From the NCBI GenBank assembly GCA_937863915.1, contig CALMID010000261.1, forward strand, positions 1 through 6,497: a DNA stretch of 6,497 nt, given 5' to 3'. Every line of letters begins with the position of its first letter. The stretch's first letter is position 1. A program made the translations under genes and the position numbers. The DNA is from an uncultured Pseudomonas sp. (lineage in GTDB: Bacteria > Pseudomonadota > Gammaproteobacteria > Pseudomonadales > Pseudomonadaceae). Positions 6,484-6,497 of the stretch are shown here, in pieces. The notes below the pieces were generated by a model. The model worked only from the letters and a program-made list of their open reading frames with translations. It made no database searches and had not been told where the DNA came from.

Positions 6484-6497
6484 GCCTGCGGACAGGC
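6484..6497. repeat. Perfect small inverted repeat at the right edge
   Basis: GCCTG-CGGA-CAGGC forms a perfect 5-bp stem with a 4-nt loop and ends exactly at the window edge. An adjacent CACT/AGTG pair (6472-6475 and 6480-6483) lies directly to its left. No T-run is visible, so it cannot be called a terminator. It may be an operator, a 5' leader hairpin of a divergent gene, or chance. Confidence 0.3.

Larger units (their letters stand above)
6300..6497. other. Non-coding region upstream of gspE
   Basis: No credible gene lies in these 198 nt. There is no ATG on the plus strand here, and the minus-strand frame that crosses it is only an upstream extension of gspE with no family similarity. The region contains the predicted gspE promoter, a G-rich tract and short repeats near the right edge. 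In P. aeruginosa the genes for GspC and GspD (xcpP, xcpQ) are divergent from xcpR, so this may be the left part of a shared control region. That layout is an inference, because the window ends before any neighbour. Confidence 0.7.

Noticed and set aside
1..6497. Search for an undescribed accessory system, mobile element or foreign insertion
   Set aside because: The window is densely filled by one conserved secretion operon with uniform base composition and intact frames. There is no room for an additional system outside the 198-nt upstream region.

Overview
The window holds most of a type II secretion (general secretory pathway) operon from a high-GC gammaproteobacterium, most likely a Pseudomonas. 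The genus call is an inference. It rests on the gene order, the strong G/C third-position codon preference, and proteins that match, from memory, the Pseudomonas aeruginosa Xcp proteins. The GspG protein in particular looks nearly identical to XcpT. I found no mobile element, CRISPR array, tRNA or rRNA, and nothing that looks like a new system. This is a core secretion operon, with some interesting details in its minor pseudopilins.

All genes lie on the minus strand, so transcription runs from high to low coordinates. The order is gspE (xcpR, assembly ATPase), gspF (xcpS, inner-membrane platform), gspG (xcpT, major pseudopilin), gspH, gspI, gspJ and gspK (xcpU, V, W, X, minor pseudopilins), and gspL (xcpY, cytoplasmic/inner-membrane adaptor), which is cut by the left edge. 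gspM would be expected just beyond position 1. gspE, gspF, gspG and gspH are separated by gaps of 5-6 nt. gspH/I, I/J, J/K and K/L each overlap by 4 nt (ATGA), as expected for one translationally coupled transcript.

Positions 6300-6497 contain no gene. They hold a good sigma70-like promoter for the operon (TTGACC, 17-nt spacer, TTTAAA), a G-rich tract just upstream of it, and short repeats at the right edge. gspC/gspD (xcpP/xcpQ) are not in the window. In P. aeruginosa they are transcribed divergently from xcpR, and the non-coding right edge fits that layout but does not prove it.

Together, GspE hydrolyses ATP while docked on GspL. This drives GspF and the platform to assemble GspG, capped by the GspH-I-J-K tip, into a periplasmic pseudopilus that pushes folded exoproteins through the GspD outer-membrane secretin. 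The points most worth a second look are an Ala in place of Gly before the prepilin cleavage site of GspI, a GTG-started GspH with an unusually long 26-residue leader, a charged low-complexity tail on GspJ, and a 19-nt identical repeat at the cleavage-site codons of gspG and gspH.
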